From positions 1 to 18,004 of the forward strand of contig DLZA01000046.1 of the NCBI GenBank assembly GCA_003447515.1: a stretch of DNA of 18,004 nt, read 5' to 3'. A model generated the notes under the pieces. The model was not told the origin of the DNA. It searched no databases and saw nothing but the letters and a program-made list of their open reading frames with translations. The stretch comes from Paracoccaceae bacterium (GTDB lineage: Bacteria; Pseudomonadota; Alphaproteobacteria; Rhodobacterales; Rhodobacteraceae). Of the stretch, positions 1-9,455 are shown in pieces. Made by a program: the position numbers and the translations under genes. Each line of letters opens with the position of its first letter. Positions within the stretch are counted from its first letter, which is position 1.

Positions 1-176
1 TTGAATACAAAGTCGATCAAAATATTTTGGCTATATTGGGTTGTCAGAAAAATTTAACCCCTTGCGTCCTCAACCCGAAATTGCTTTCTTATAGTCAACG
101 GTCGCCAGCATGTTCTACGCCGCATCGAACGCGCAGGCTATAAACTTATTGCAATGTAAGGTGGCGGGTTTTCAAA
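1..176 (+). other. Leader region upstream of xdhA
   Basis: This stretch holds no gene I can support. A Shine-Dalgarno-like AAGGTGG at 159-165 precedes the xdhA ATG by about 11 nt and fits the chosen start. A short open frame ends in TAA at 157-159, but an in-frame stop near position 60 leaves it only about 30 codons long, and it matches nothing I recognise. It could be the eroded tail of an upstream gene or chance. A TATATT at 32-37 resembles a -10 box but has no convincing -35 partner, so the xdh promoter is not located. Confidence 0.4.
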
Positions 177-1550
177 ATGAAGATCGAGTTTCTTCTTAAT
201 GGAGAGGCAGTAACCGTGGACGGCAACAGCCCCACGCGCACGCTCTTGGACTATTTACGTGAAGAGTGCGGCCTGACTGGCACAAAAGAGGGCTGTAACG
301 AAGGCGATTGTGGGGCGTGCTCCATCATGATTACTGATGACGATGGAACGAAAGCATTGAATGCTTGCATCTTGTTCCTTCCACAACTGCATGGAAAATC
401 CGTTCGCACTGTCGAAGGGCTAGCTGCACCTGATGGCACATTACATCCAGTACAATCTGAAATGATCGAAAATCACGGCTCACAATGCGGTTTTTGCACA
501 CCTGGCTTCATTATGTCGATGGCAGCGGCGCATCAAAATAGTGAAACAAATCACGATGATGTTCTGGCGGGCAATCTGTGCCGCTGCACGGGCTACGTTC
601 CTATTATTCGTGCAGCGAGAGCAGCGGAAAAATTCGCTAAACCAAAGCACCTACAAATAAACAAATTGCCCGTGACTAAAACAATTCAATCGGAAAGAGT
701 CTTTGTACCCAAAACCTCGGACGAACTCGCCGATTGGTACATAAAGAACCCTGATGCGACCCTGATTGGTGGAGCTACAGACGTGGGTCTTTGGATAAAC
801 AAAGACCTTTGTGATCTGTCATCCATCGCCTTTATAGGTCAAATTGACGAACTGCGCGGCATAGAAATATCGGACAGTGGCATGGCCATCGGTGCCTCCG
901 TCACTCTATCCCAACTCCACAAAGCCGTGGCAAAAAAATACGCAAGCCTAGGAGAATTAGTCCGCCGTTATGGTTCCACGCAAGTGCGCAACGCGGCCAC
1001 CATCGGGGGCAACATCGCCAACGGCTCCCCAATAGGTGATGGCCCACCCGCTTTAATCGCGCTTGGCGCACAACTATACCTTCGGCGTGGTGACGATTTT
1101 CGCAACATGGCGCTCGAAGACTACTTCATCGACTATGGTAAACAAGACCGCAAAATCGGTGAATTCATCATTGGTATCGCCATTCCAGAACAACCGAACA
1201 ACCTTAAATGCTACAAGATTACTAAACGGTTCGATCAAGACATCTCAACCCTTTGCGGCTGTTTTAATATCACTCGGCATAGTGGCAAAATCACATCTGC
1301 TCGCATCGCATTCGGCGGCATGGCTGAAACACCAAAACGGGCCACAAGTGTGGAAATAGCGCTGATCGGCAAACCCTGGACGCAGGACACAATCACCGCT
1401 GCAGTAACTAAATTTAGCACAGATTATCAACCTATCAGTGATGTGCGTGCCTCTGCTGCGTATCGCGCTCAGACTGCGCAAAACTTGTTGCAACGGTATT
1501 TTGACGAAACCTTTGGACATGCCACCAATGTACTAGAGGTCACACCGTGA
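177..1550 (+). CDS. xdhA: Xanthine dehydrogenase small subunit (2x[2Fe-2S] + FAD)
   Basis: This is the electron-transfer subunit of cytoplasmic molybdenum hydroxylase xanthine dehydrogenase. It passes electrons from the molybdenum site in XdhB through two [2Fe-2S] clusters to FAD and then NAD+. The 457 residues fit the family. The plant-ferredoxin-like N-terminal domain carries C40, C45, C48 and C64. The helical second cluster domain has C104/C107 (QCGFCTPG) and C135/C137 (LCRCTGY). The FAD domain shows LIGGATDVG at about 196-204 and TIGGNIANGSP at about 275-285, followed by a CO-dehydrogenase flavoprotein C-terminal domain. All cluster ligands are present, so the protein should be functional. 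Its TGA stop overlaps the GTG start of xdhB (GTGA at 1547-1550), indicating translational coupling. The ATG start is supported by AAGGTGG upstream and by the N-terminus matching the family start. Confidence 0.95.
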   Translation: MKIEFLLNGEAVTVDGNSPTRTLLDYLREECGLTGTKEGCNEGDCGACSIMITDDDGTKALNACILFLPQLHGKSVRTVEGLAAPDGTLHPVQSEMIENHGSQCGFCTPGFIMSMAAAHQNSETNHDDVLAGNLCRCTGYVPIIRAARAAEKFAKPKHLQINKLPVTKTIQSERVFVPKTSDELADWYIKNPDATLIGGATDVGLWINKDLCDLSSIAFIGQIDELRGIEISDSGMAIGASVTLSQLHKAVAKKYASLGELVRRYGSTQVRNAATIGGNIANGSPIGDGPPALIALGAQLYLRRGDDFRNMALEDYFIDYGKQDRKIGEFIIGIAIPEQPNNLKCYKITKRFDQDISTLCGCFNITRHSGKITSARIAFGGMAETPKRATSVEIALIGKPWTQDTITAAVTKFSTDYQPISDVRASAAYRAQTAQNLLQRYFDETFGHATNVLEVTP

Positions 1551-3847
1551 CCGTCCACAAACCTACCAAGCACGACGCTGCAAAGCTTCACGTAATGGGG
1601 ACTGCCCGCTACACTGACGACATTCCAGTACCTGCTAACTGTTTGCACTTAGCATTCGGCCTTTCGGATGTGGCTCACGGCAACATCACCAGCCTTGATC
1701 TAAAAAGTGTGCACGAATCCGAAGGCGTAATCGATGTCCTAACCGCTAATGATCTGCCCGCTGCCAACGATGTGTCACCGTCCAATCACTACGAGCCTCT
1801 CCTTGCAAACGGTTCTGTGCACTTCGTTGGTCAACCCATCTTTCTCGTAGTGGCTACCTCTCATCTTCTCGCCCGCAAAGCTGCGGCGAAAGGCAAGGCG
1901 AAAATCAAGGAATTGCCTGCGGTTCTATCAATTAATGATGCAATAGCCGCTGACAGTAAATTCGAAGAGCCAATTATCTTTACCAAGGGCGACGTCGCTA
2001 GTGTAATCATCAAAGCCGAGCATACACTGTCAGGTTCACTCGAAATGGGTGGGCAGGAACACTTCTACCTTGAAGGCCAAGCAGCCCTTGCCGTTCCAAA
2101 TGAGGGTGACATCACCATCCACTCATCCACCCAACACCCTACCGAAATCCAGCACAAAGTGGCTGAAGCACTTGGCTTACCATTCCACAACGTCCGTGTA
2201 GAAACACGACGCATGGGCGGGGGTTTTGGTGGCAAAGAAAGCCAAGGCAACTCACTGGCCTGTGCCACCGCCATCGTCGCAGCCAAACATGGCGTGTCCG
2301 CGAAGATGCGCTATGATCGAGATGATGACATGATTATCACAGGCAAACGGCACGATTTTCGGATCGATTATACTGTCGGATATAATGGTGCAGGTTTAAT
2401 AGAAGGCATTGAATTTACGCAGTATTGTCGCTGCGGTTGGACCCAAGACCTCTCACTCCCTGTCGCTGATCGTGCCATGCTTCATGCCGACAACGCCTAC
2501 CATCTACCCAACGCAAAAATCACCTCGCACCGGCTAAAAACAAACACCGTCTCCGCAACTGCATTCCGCGGCTTCGGTGGCCCTCAAGGTATTCTTGGTA
2601 TTGAAAGAGTCATCGATCATATTGCTCACACGATGGACGTCGACGCCAGTTATATCCGGACCGCTAACGCTTACGCAAACCATACCCACAATAAAGGCCA
2701 AATCACGCCATATCATATGAAGGTTACGGACTCTGTCACCGACCAAATTATGATCGAGCTGTTAGACAAATCCAGATACTCCCAACGTCGCGAACTCATA
2801 AAGTGGTTTAATCACGAAAACCCCCGCCTCAAAAAAGGCCTCGCCATTTCACCTGTTAAGTTCGGTATCTCTTTCACGCTTACACATCTGAACCAAGCAG
2901 GCGCGTTGGTTCATATCTATTCTGATGGCTCCATCCACCTGAACCACGGCGGCACTGAGATGGGCCAAGGTCTATTCACTAAGGTCGCGCAAGTCGCCGC
3001 TTCCGTTTTTGGCACACCGCTATCATCTATTAAAATAACTGCAACAGACACGGCCAAAGTTCCCAACACCTCCGCCACAGCCGCGTCCTCAGGCTCTGAC
3101 CTAAATGGCATGGCGGTCAAAGCTGCTTGCGAAACAATCAAACAGCGGCTCATAGATTTTGCTGCCAAACACTTTGATACACCAACTGATCTAATCCAAT
3201 TTGGTACAGGTATTATCCAAATTGGCGAGCAGCAGATTTCTTTTGCAAAACTTGCGTCACTTGCCTACCAGAACCGCATCTCGCTGTCTTCCACTGGCTT
3301 CTACGCTACACCAAAAATTGAGTGGGACCGTAAGGCAGGCAAAGGTCGTCCATTCTTTTACTTCGCATACGGTGCTTCCGTCACCGAGGTTGTGATTGAT
3401 ACGCTCACAGGTGAAAATCGCATCTTGCGCACTGATATTATCCATGATGTTGGAAAATCTCTAAACCCTGCAATCGATATTGGCCAAATAGAAGGCGGCT
3501 ACGTTCAAGGTGCAGGCTGGCTCACCACAGAAGAGCTGGTCTGGGACAACAAAGGTGTACTAAAAACCCAAGCGCCCAGCACCTACAAAATCCCTGCCTG
3601 CTCGGATTGTCCGGACATTTTCAACGTAACGCTCTGGGACAAAGGTGAAAACACTGAAGATACTATTTACAAGTCCAAAGCAGTAGGTGAACCACCTTTC
3701 ATGTTAGGTATTTCTGCCTTCCTTGCATTGTCTGATGCTGTTGCTGCCACCGGGGATAAATCTATCTATCCAGATCTCCAGGCCCCCGCGACAGCAGAGC
3801 AAATCTTGAAAGCGGTTAATCGTCAAAAAGGTCTGAAATGGGACTAA
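1547..3847 (+). CDS. xdhB: Xanthine dehydrogenase large subunit, molybdopterin-binding
   Basis: This is the catalytic subunit that hydroxylates hypoxanthine and xanthine to urate at the Mo-pterin centre. The 766-residue length is normal. Visible motifs are MGTARYTDD near residue 17, GGQEHFYLEGQ near 168 (the Gln that contacts the Mo-oxo group), GGGFGGKE at 224-231, AFRGFGG around R341, and VGEPP around E715. By family knowledge E231, R341 and E715 correspond to bovine E802, R880 and E1261, which bind and activate purine. Their joint presence supports a purine substrate over the aldehydes or CO used by relatives. Translation starts at GTG, with AGAGG at 1535-1539 as ribosome-binding site. The 3' end overlaps xdhC by 10 nt, so xdhABC form one operon. 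Confidence 0.95.
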   Translation: MTVHKPTKHDAAKLHVMGTARYTDDIPVPANCLHLAFGLSDVAHGNITSLDLKSVHESEGVIDVLTANDLPAANDVSPSNHYEPLLANGSVHFVGQPIFLVVATSHLLARKAAAKGKAKIKELPAVLSINDAIAADSKFEEPIIFTKGDVASVIIKAEHTLSGSLEMGGQEHFYLEGQAALAVPNEGDITIHSSTQHPTEIQHKVAEALGLPFHNVRVETRRMGGGFGGKESQGNSLACATAIVAAKHGVSAKMRYDRDDDMIITGKRHDFRIDYTVGYNGAGLIEGIEFTQYCRCGWTQDLSLPVADRAMLHADNAYHLPNAKITSHRLKTNTVSATAFRGFGGPQGILGIERVIDHIAHTMDVDASYIRTANAYANHTHNKGQITPYHMKVTDSVTDQIMIELLDKSRYSQRRELIKWFNHENPRLKKGLAISPVKFGISFTLTHLNQAGALVHIYSDGSIHLNHGGTEMGQGLFTKVAQVAASVFGTPLSSIKITATDTAKVPNTSATAASSGSDLNGMAVKAACETIKQRLIDFAAKHFDTPTDLIQFGTGIIQIGEQQISFAKLASLAYQNRISLSSTGFYATPKIEWDRKAGKGRPFFYFAYGASVTEVVIDTLTGENRILRTDIIHDVGKSLNPAIDIGQIEGGYVQGAGWLTTEELVWDNKGVLKTQAPSTYKIPACSDCPDIFNVTLWDKGENTEDTIYKSKAVGEPPFMLGISAFLALSDAVAATGDKSIYPDLQAPATAEQILKAVNRQKGLKWD

Positions 3848-4767
3848 ACCTGTCAGAACTGCGCAATGCTGTCGCAACCCACGGCCCACTCACCCGCATC
3901 CTCATCGCTGATCACAAAGGCTCTACCCCACGCGAGGCTGGAACATCCATGCTTGTATGGGCCAACGGTCAATCTGGCACGATCGGCGGCGGCGCACTTG
4001 AACAACAGGTAACAGACTTCGCCCGCACGGTCGACAAACCTACCGCGGTCAACATCCCACTGGGCCCAGCGCTCGGCCAATGCTGTGGTGGCAACGTGGT
4101 CGTCATTTTCGAACCATTCTCAATCAAAACGCTCCCCACTGACACAGGAGCCTACATTCGCAGAATCAGCGGCGAAGCAAATCAACCCTTTGCCTTTAAA
4201 AAACTACGGAAATCAATTCGCAATTCGGAGCAGAATGTCAGCCCTGTCTGGCTCGACGGCTGGCTACTTGAGCCACTCTCCAATCCCAAAACATCCCTCT
4301 GGCTTTACGGTGCAGGCCACGTAGGCCGTGCCATTGTCGATACTTTCGATGGATTGCCTTTCGACATAAAATGGGTTGATACGAGCGCAGATCGCTTCCC
4401 TTCACATATCCCACCACATGCTGATCGCCTGATTGCAAGTAAGCCGACCAATGTCGTACGTTATGCATCTGACATCGCTCATCACGTTGTTCTAACCTAC
4501 TCTCATGCGCTGGATTTAGACCTTTGCCATGCAATTCTTTCGCGGCCCTTCAGTACTCTTGGTCTCATCGGCTCAGCTACTAAACGCGCACGATTCTCAT
4601 CAAAGCTGACTGATCTAGGCCACACATCTGCACAAATTTCCCGCATAATATGCCCAATTGGCCAGCGCCAGCTCGGTAAAACACCAAAAGCTATTGCTAT
4701 CGGGCTCGCTACTGAATTGCTCAGTTTTAACGCCCTTTCGTCTGCCAACAAAAAGGCCGCCACATAA
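3838..4767 (+). CDS. xdhC: Xanthine dehydrogenase accessory protein XdhC
   Basis: XdhC binds molybdenum cofactor, promotes its sulfuration and inserts it into XdhB; it is not part of the mature enzyme. The 309-residue protein has the family signatures: GSTPREAG (28-35), GTIGGGALE (about 50-58), and LGQCCGG with the cysteine pair C82/C83 thought to take part in cofactor handling. The C-terminal half is a Rossmann-like domain starting at LWLYGAGHVGRA (about 155-166). The start overlaps the end of xdhB by 10 nt and an AAGG lies just upstream, so the two are coupled. It is the last gene of the plus-strand unit and converges on the ABC importer operon. Confidence 0.93.
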   Translation: MGLNLSELRNAVATHGPLTRILIADHKGSTPREAGTSMLVWANGQSGTIGGGALEQQVTDFARTVDKPTAVNIPLGPALGQCCGGNVVVIFEPFSIKTLPTDTGAYIRRISGEANQPFAFKKLRKSIRNSEQNVSPVWLDGWLLEPLSNPKTSLWLYGAGHVGRAIVDTFDGLPFDIKWVDTSADRFPSHIPPHADRLIASKPTNVVRYASDIAHHVVLTYSHALDLDLCHAILSRPFSTLGLIGSATKRARFSSKLTDLGHTSAQISRIICPIGQRQLGKTPKAIAIGLATELLSFNALSSANKKAAT

Positions 4768-4925
4768 CATAACATCACTTCTCCATCTCTCGGGCCTAAA
4801 TAAAATCTATCCTGACGTCATTGCCAGCGACAACGCCAGCTTTGCGACCTAGCTAGGTGACGTCCTCACACTTTTCTGTGAAAAAGCGCTGGCACATAAA
4901 AAGTTAAACCGAAATACCAGATACC
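4768..4925. other. Convergent intergenic region with nested inverted repeats
   Basis: This 158-bp gap separates the 3' ends of xdhC (+) and the last permease gene (-), where bidirectional termination would be expected. Visible symmetry: TGCCAGCG (4822-4829) pairs with CGCTGGCA (4887-4894); TGACGTCA (4813-4820) recurs as TGACGTC (4858-4864); ACCTAGCTAGGT (4847-4858) is a perfect 12-bp palindrome; TCACA (4866-4870) and TGTGA (4877-4881) form a small hairpin followed by A4. None has a classic GC-rich stem with a long T tract, so calling it a terminator is inference from position. Confidence 0.35.
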
Positions 4926-5801
4926 CTAACTTGAATGGCGCCGGTGGCGGGATATCGCCACAAGCATCAAGATGGTTACAAAGTAAGGCAGGCTGGAAAG
5001 AACCTGGGATGGGATCGCGACCCCAATCGCCTGTGCGGTTAATTCACCCAGCGACAAAACACCAAACAAAACAGCACCAAAGGCAACACGCCCAGTTTGC
5101 CAGGTTCCAAAGACGACAAGCGCCAAGGCGATCCAACCACGGCCTGCAATCATCCCGTCCGCCCAAAGCGGTGTATAAACCGTCGAGGCATAGGCACCCG
5201 CCAACCCGCACATGCCACCACCAAACGCAACGGCTGCGCAGCGAATTCCACCAACTGGATAGCCTATTGCCCGCGCTGCTTCAACGTTTTCACCGACAGC
5301 AGCGATTATCAATCCCAGTTTCGTTTTATTAAGAATGTACCACAAAACCATGGTTCCGGTGATTGCCAACCAGACGACAATGTCTTGTGTAAACAATGCC
5401 GGGCCAATCACTGGTATCTTAGATAAGGCAGGTAATCCGAACTCACTCAGCCCAGAAATCGTTAGACTTTCATAGTTTTTACCAAATAGCGCTGAAAGCC
5501 CCAAACCAAGAACTCCTACCGCCAGTCCGGATGCAACCTCGTTCGCCTTGAGAAAAATAACTAGAAAGGCGAACAACATAGCAAGGGTTGCACCAGCTAG
5601 GGAAGCCGCTAAAAAGCCAAAGCTGTGAGAACCTGAATGATATACACAGATAAAGGCAATCGCGGCTCCAAGCGCCATCATCCCTTCAAGCCCCAGGTTC
5701 AACAGACCAGTCTTTTCGACGACCATTTCACCTAAAGCCGCAAGCAAAAGCGGCAAAGCAGCGGCGAGCGTGCCAGCTAGTAGGAATTCAAGCGCACTCA
5801 T
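4926..5801 (-). CDS. ABC importer permease, nucleoside/BMP type (second permease)
   Basis: This is an inner-membrane permease of the BPD_transp_2 family, the type found in BMP-family nucleoside or purine importers such as NupQ, RnsD and YufQ. Its 291 residues are mostly hydrophobic and suggest roughly eight to nine membrane helices. The segment EKTGLLNLGLEGMMALGA near the N-terminus is typical of the smaller permease of these systems, as is AVGENVEAARAIGYPV in the cytoplasmic loop that contacts the ATPase. Its start codon overlaps the stop of the preceding permease gene by 4 nt (ATGA, 5798-5801), and it is the last gene of the minus-strand operon. The substrate cannot be read from the permease alone; context points to a purine or nucleoside. 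Confidence 0.9.
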   Translation of the reverse strand: MSALEFLLAGTLAAALPLLLAALGEMVVEKTGLLNLGLEGMMALGAAIAFICVYHSGSHSFGFLAASLAGATLAMLFAFLVIFLKANEVASGLAVGVLGLGLSALFGKNYESLTISGLSEFGLPALSKIPVIGPALFTQDIVVWLAITGTMVLWYILNKTKLGLIIAAVGENVEAARAIGYPVGGIRCAAVAFGGGMCGLAGAYASTVYTPLWADGMIAGRGWIALALVVFGTWQTGRVAFGAVLFGVLSLGELTAQAIGVAIPSQVLSSLPYFVTILMLVAISRHRRHSS

Positions 5802-6868
5802 GCCGAAACACTCCGGTCAATCTGAACCCTAAACCGTATGAATGTGAAGGTCAGTAGGTAAAAAGCTAACAACATCCCCTGAAAAACTTCAACGGCCGCA
5901 ACGGGTAGACCAGCTGAAACTGTGGCGCTGTCGCCACCAATGTATAGAACCGAGATCAGGAAGCTTGATGCAATAATCCCAAGAGGCCTTAACCCACCAA
6001 CATAGGCAACTATAATGGCGGCATAACCGTAACCAGTGGCCACTGATCTCTGAAGCTGCCCTAGTGGTCCGGCGACCTCGCTTGCCCCTGCGATTCCTGC
6101 TGCAAGACCGCTCAAGGCAAGACTTAGCAAAATCATTTTGGGAGCGTTAAACCCAGCATAAAGAGCGGCCTTTGGCGACAAGCCAGATGTACGAAGCTGG
6201 TAGCCCCGAAAGTGGTGTTCCATCATCAGGTAAGCGAATAAACTAGCCAACAGAGCAAAGATCAAAGAAATATTGGGACGCACGTTTTCAAACAACAAAG
6301 GCAACAACGCATTCTCCGGGAACATGACTGTCTGCGGAAAATTAAATCCGCGTGGATCTTTCCATGGTCCCAATAAGAAATAATTTAGAACTTGTATGGC
6401 TATAAAAGTCAGCATCAAAGTGACCAGAATTTCCGATGCGCCGAAGCGTATGCGTAACCCGGCTGCAATTCCTGCATAAATGGTGCCACCTACCCCCCCT
6501 GCAATGATCATTGCAGGAAGCATCAAAGGAAAATTTCCTTCGGGAAAGTACACGGGAAACGCAGATGCGCAAAGCGCACCTATAACGAACTGTCCTTCAG
6601 CACCTATGTTAAACACATTTGCGCGAAATCCGATGGCTAAGCCTTGAGCAATTAACAAAAGAGGAGCCATCTTCAACAATACTTCAGTAAAACTATACCA
6701 ACTTAGGAAGGGTTTTAATAAAAGAGAGTGAAGTGCTTTTCCTGCTGGAACGCCCAAAAGCGCAAAAAGAACCAAACTCGTCATGCATGTGAGAATCAAT
6801 GCTAGTACCGGCGCTCCAAACATCGCCAGTCGCGACGCTGCATCGCGACGAATTAATCTCAACTTCAT
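5798..6868 (-). CDS. ABC importer permease, nucleoside/BMP type (first permease)
   Basis: This is the larger permease of the same importer (356 residues, BPD_transp_2 family, resembling NupP, RnsC and YufP). It begins with a short basic cytoplasmic tail followed by about nine to ten hydrophobic segments. The motif GFRANVFNIGAEGQFVIGAL near residues 80-100 is the family hallmark, and the later loop with TSGLSPKAALYAGF is the likely coupling region to the ATPase. It would form a heterodimeric channel with the smaller permease encoded next. Both ends overlap neighbours by 4 nt (5798-5801 and 6865-6868), indicating co-translation of transporter parts. Confidence 0.9.
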   Translation of the reverse strand: MKLRLIRRDAASRLAMFGAPVLALILTCMTSLVLFALLGVPAGKALHSLLLKPFLSWYSFTEVLLKMAPLLLIAQGLAIGFRANVFNIGAEGQFVIGALCASAFPVYFPEGNFPLMLPAMIIAGGVGGTIYAGIAAGLRIRFGASEILVTLMLTFIAIQVLNYFLLGPWKDPRGFNFPQTVMFPENALLPLLFENVRPNISLIFALLASLFAYLMMEHHFRGYQLRTSGLSPKAALYAGFNAPKMILLSLALSGLAAGIAGASEVAGPLGQLQRSVATGYGYAAIIVAYVGGLRPLGIIASSFLISVLYIGGDSATVSAGLPVAAVEVFQGMLLAFYLLTFTFIRFRVQIDRSVSA

Positions 6869-8364
6869 ACTTTTGCCCCTAACATAAAGGTGCCAACTTT
6901 TTCAGCTGTCGTTTCGGCCACCGGCAACGCTTTCGATAGGCGACCTTCATGCAAAACATGAAGGACATCACAGATTTCGAACAATTCTTCAAGCTCCTCT
7001 GAAATCACCAAGATGGCAGCGCCTTGACTTCGCATTTCAAGCAGGCGACGGCGGATTGCGGTAGCGGCACCGACATCAACACCCCAAGTGGGCTGAGACA
7101 CTAGCATCACATCGGGTGACAACATAATTTCGCGCCCAAGAATAAATTTTTGCAAGTTGCCACCAGACATCGCACCGGCTTCCGCATCCGGCCCGGGTGT
7201 GCGCACATCGAATTGCTCAATACAGCGGCGGGTAAATGTTTTCTCGACTTTGCGCTTTATGATCCCGCGCCATAGCATACCTTTTTGGTGGGCGGTCAGC
7301 AGGCTGTTATCTGCCAGTGACATTTCTGGCACCGCACCGCGCCCCAAGCGTTCTTCTGGTACAAAGGCGAACCCAAGTTCACGACGTTGCATGGGCCCCA
7401 AACACCCCACATCTTGTTTCTTAATGACAATCATATCTGGCTGATGTGCTCGTATTTCACCAGAGATAAGTGCGGCCAACTCTTGTTGGCCATTCCCAGA
7501 AATACCAGCAATCCCAATAATCTGACCTGCACGCAGATCCAGATTTATATTTTCCAAGGTGGTGCCAAACCGTGTCGCGCGTGGATGGCTAAGATTGGAG
7601 ATACGCAGCTGCGTCTCGCCAGGCACCACCGAAGTTGATACCCCAAGATGAGGCATCTCTCGTCCAATCATCATCTGCGCCAGAGCAAGTGCATCATGCT
7701 CACGCGGGTCAACCAGCCCAGTCACTTCTCCACCTCGCAGAACTGTGGCCTCATCGCAGAGTTCACGGATCTCTTCCAGCTTGTGAGAAATGAAAAGGAT
7801 TGCTGTTCCATCTACCTGAAGTTTTCGCAAGGTTTCAAATAAAAGTTTGACGCTTTGGGGCGGAAGCACAGAAGTTGGTTCGTCTAGGATTAAAAGCTTT
7901 GGGTTAAGAAGCAGGCAGCGAATAATCTCGACCCGCTGACGCTCACCCACTGAAAGGGTGTGAACCATGGCATTTGGGTCCACAGTCAGACCGAATCTTT
8001 CTCCAAGCTCATTAATCTTGCGCGCCAAATCTACCGTCTTCCCGGGTACCATAAGCGAAACATTTTGAACAACATTTAGCGTCTCGAAAAGTGAGAAGTG
8101 CTGAAACACCATACCGATACCCAACGCCTGGGCATCCGATGGCCTAGAAAGATGCACGGGTTCCCCATTCCAGTAGATGATGCCTTCGTCAGGGTGTTCG
8201 ACACCATAAATAAGCTTCATGAGCGTGGATTTCCCCGCACCATTTTCACCAAGAACAGCATGGATCGACCCGGGCTTTACACTCAGGTCGATCGCCTTGT
8301 TTGCTTGAACCGTGCCATAGCGTTTCGATACGCCTGTCAGATTCAAGATTGGTTGATCACTCAC
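6865..8364 (-). CDS. ABC importer ATP-binding protein, two nucleotide-binding domains
   Basis: This is the energising ATPase of the importer, with two tandem nucleotide-binding domains in about 499 residues as in NupO, RnsB and YufO. The first domain has Walker A GENGAGKST (39-47), signature LSVGERQR and Walker B LLILDEPTS. The second is degenerate in the usual family way: GISGNGQQEL for Walker A, MSGGNLQK for the signature and LVSQPTWGVD at Walker B. I chose GTG at 8362-8364 because family alignment begins just before the first beta strand and because GTG forms a 4-nt overlap (8361-8364) with the stop of the binding-protein gene. The longer frame starting at ATG 8400 adds 12 residues unlike the family and has no good ribosome-binding site. 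Confidence 0.92.
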   Translation of the reverse strand: MSDQPILNLTGVSKRYGTVQANKAIDLSVKPGSIHAVLGENGAGKSTLMKLIYGVEHPDEGIIYWNGEPVHLSRPSDAQALGIGMVFQHFSLFETLNVVQNVSLMVPGKTVDLARKINELGERFGLTVDPNAMVHTLSVGERQRVEIIRCLLLNPKLLILDEPTSVLPPQSVKLLFETLRKLQVDGTAILFISHKLEEIRELCDEATVLRGGEVTGLVDPREHDALALAQMMIGREMPHLGVSTSVVPGETQLRISNLSHPRATRFGTTLENINLDLRAGQIIGIAGISGNGQQELAALISGEIRAHQPDMIVIKKQDVGCLGPMQRRELGFAFVPEERLGRGAVPEMSLADNSLLTAHQKGMLWRGIIKRKVEKTFTRRCIEQFDVRTPGPDAEAGAMSGGNLQKFILGREIMLSPDVMLVSQPTWGVDVGAATAIRRRLLEMRSQGAAILVISEELEELFEICDVLHVLHEGRLSKALPVAETTAEKVGTFMLGAKV

Positions 8365-9455
8365 GAAGGCAACGGCGATATAACGCCAGCAACATGCCAA
8401 TCCATGCTAAGGATTTCCCCATCAGTCATGACCACCCCGTCTGCGACACGTTCGGTGCCAGATTGGTCAATCAGTGGACCCTTGAAGACATCAAATGTAC
8501 CACCCTTAATTTCAGCCTGACGCGCGTTGATTTTTGCCTGCATGTCGGCGGGTATATCTGGATTCCAATCTGCGGTGTAGACAATGTCATCTTCCATACC
8601 GAGCCAATAGTTGTCACCCTTGAAGTCACCAGCCACATGCCCATCCACTAGACGCTTAAAGTGCGGGCCCCAATCGGTGCCTACAACGCCAAGATATTTT
8701 TTGGTCGCATAGCTTTTCATCGAAGAATTCAGGTTCCAAGCATACACGCCGGCTTCCTCAGCAACGGCGATCACAGATGGCGTATCCTGCGCATTTGAAA
8801 AAATCACATCGACATCCTGTGAAATCAATGCCTTAGCTGCTTCTTGTTCGGATGCGGGATCAAACCAACTGTTAACCCAGACAACAGTAATCTCAATTTC
8901 AGGATCAACGGAACGCGCTCCCAACATGAACGAGTTGATTGATGTGATCAATTCAGGAATGGCGAAGGCACCAACACAGCCTAACTTTTTAGTCTTGGTC
9001 AGCGATGCCGCAGCCATTCCCATCAGATATGTCCCTTGCCAATATTTCGCAGTGAATGGCGCAAAATTCGGTTCAACCATAAACCCAGAGGCATGAATGA
9101 TCGAAACATCACGGCGGCGCTTAGCAATTTGAATGCCTCCATTCTGATATCCAAAAGAGCCAAGCAAAAGAACATCATGGCCTTCGCCAACCAACCCGTT
9201 GGCAATCCGGTCTGCATCAGGTCCTTCGGCGATGTTTTCCAGCACCGTTACTTCCAAAGCATCTCCATAGGCTTCCTGGACACTGCGCACGCCTTCCATC
9301 AATGTGCGTGACCAGCCCACATCTGCTTCGGGCGATGGCAGTAATACCCCCATTTTCACCTTGTCTGCAGCCATGGCCTGCATCGGTATCGCGATTGCAG
9401 TTGTAGCTGCAAGCGACCCTTTCAAGAATGAGCGGCGTTTTATAGATTGTGACAT
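8361..9455 (-). CDS. BMP-family substrate-binding protein, Tat-exported
   Basis: This is the periplasmic binding protein that delivers substrate to the importer. The 364-residue chain starts with a twin-arginine signal, KRRSFLKGS at about residues 6-14, followed by a hydrophobic stretch and an AMA|A cleavage site near residue 29, so it is probably exported folded. The mature part has the BMP/PnrA-like pattern (VKMGVLLPSPEADVGWS, later EQEAAKALISQDVDVIF and GTDWGPHFKRLVDG). Family members bind purine nucleosides or related bases. No lipobox is present, so it is soluble rather than a lipoprotein. Its ATG abuts the TAA of the amidohydrolase gene, and a strong AGGAGG (complement of 9463-9468) lies inside the end of that gene, which suggests higher expression of the binding protein. 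Confidence 0.92.
   Translation of the reverse strand: MSQSIKRRSFLKGSLAATTAIAIPMQAMAADKVKMGVLLPSPEADVGWSRTLMEGVRSVQEAYGDALEVTVLENIAEGPDADRIANGLVGEGHDVLLLGSFGYQNGGIQIAKRRRDVSIIHASGFMVEPNFAPFTAKYWQGTYLMGMAAASLTKTKKLGCVGAFAIPELITSINSFMLGARSVDPEIEITVVWVNSWFDPASEQEAAKALISQDVDVIFSNAQDTPSVIAVAEEAGVYAWNLNSSMKSYATKKYLGVVGTDWGPHFKRLVDGHVAGDFKGDNYWLGMEDDIVYTADWNPDIPADMQAKINARQAEIKGGTFDVFKGPLIDQSGTERVADGVVMTDGEILSMDWHVAGVISPLPS

Noticed and set aside
1..159. C-terminal end of an upstream gene, stopping at 157-159
   Set aside because: The frame is closed by a stop near position 60, leaving about 30 codons with no recognisable motif; too little to call.
4931..5426. Plus-strand open frames of 133 and 109 residues opposite the last permease gene
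   Set aside because: Both are antisense to a clear membrane permease and have low-complexity, Arg/His/Gln-rich translations.
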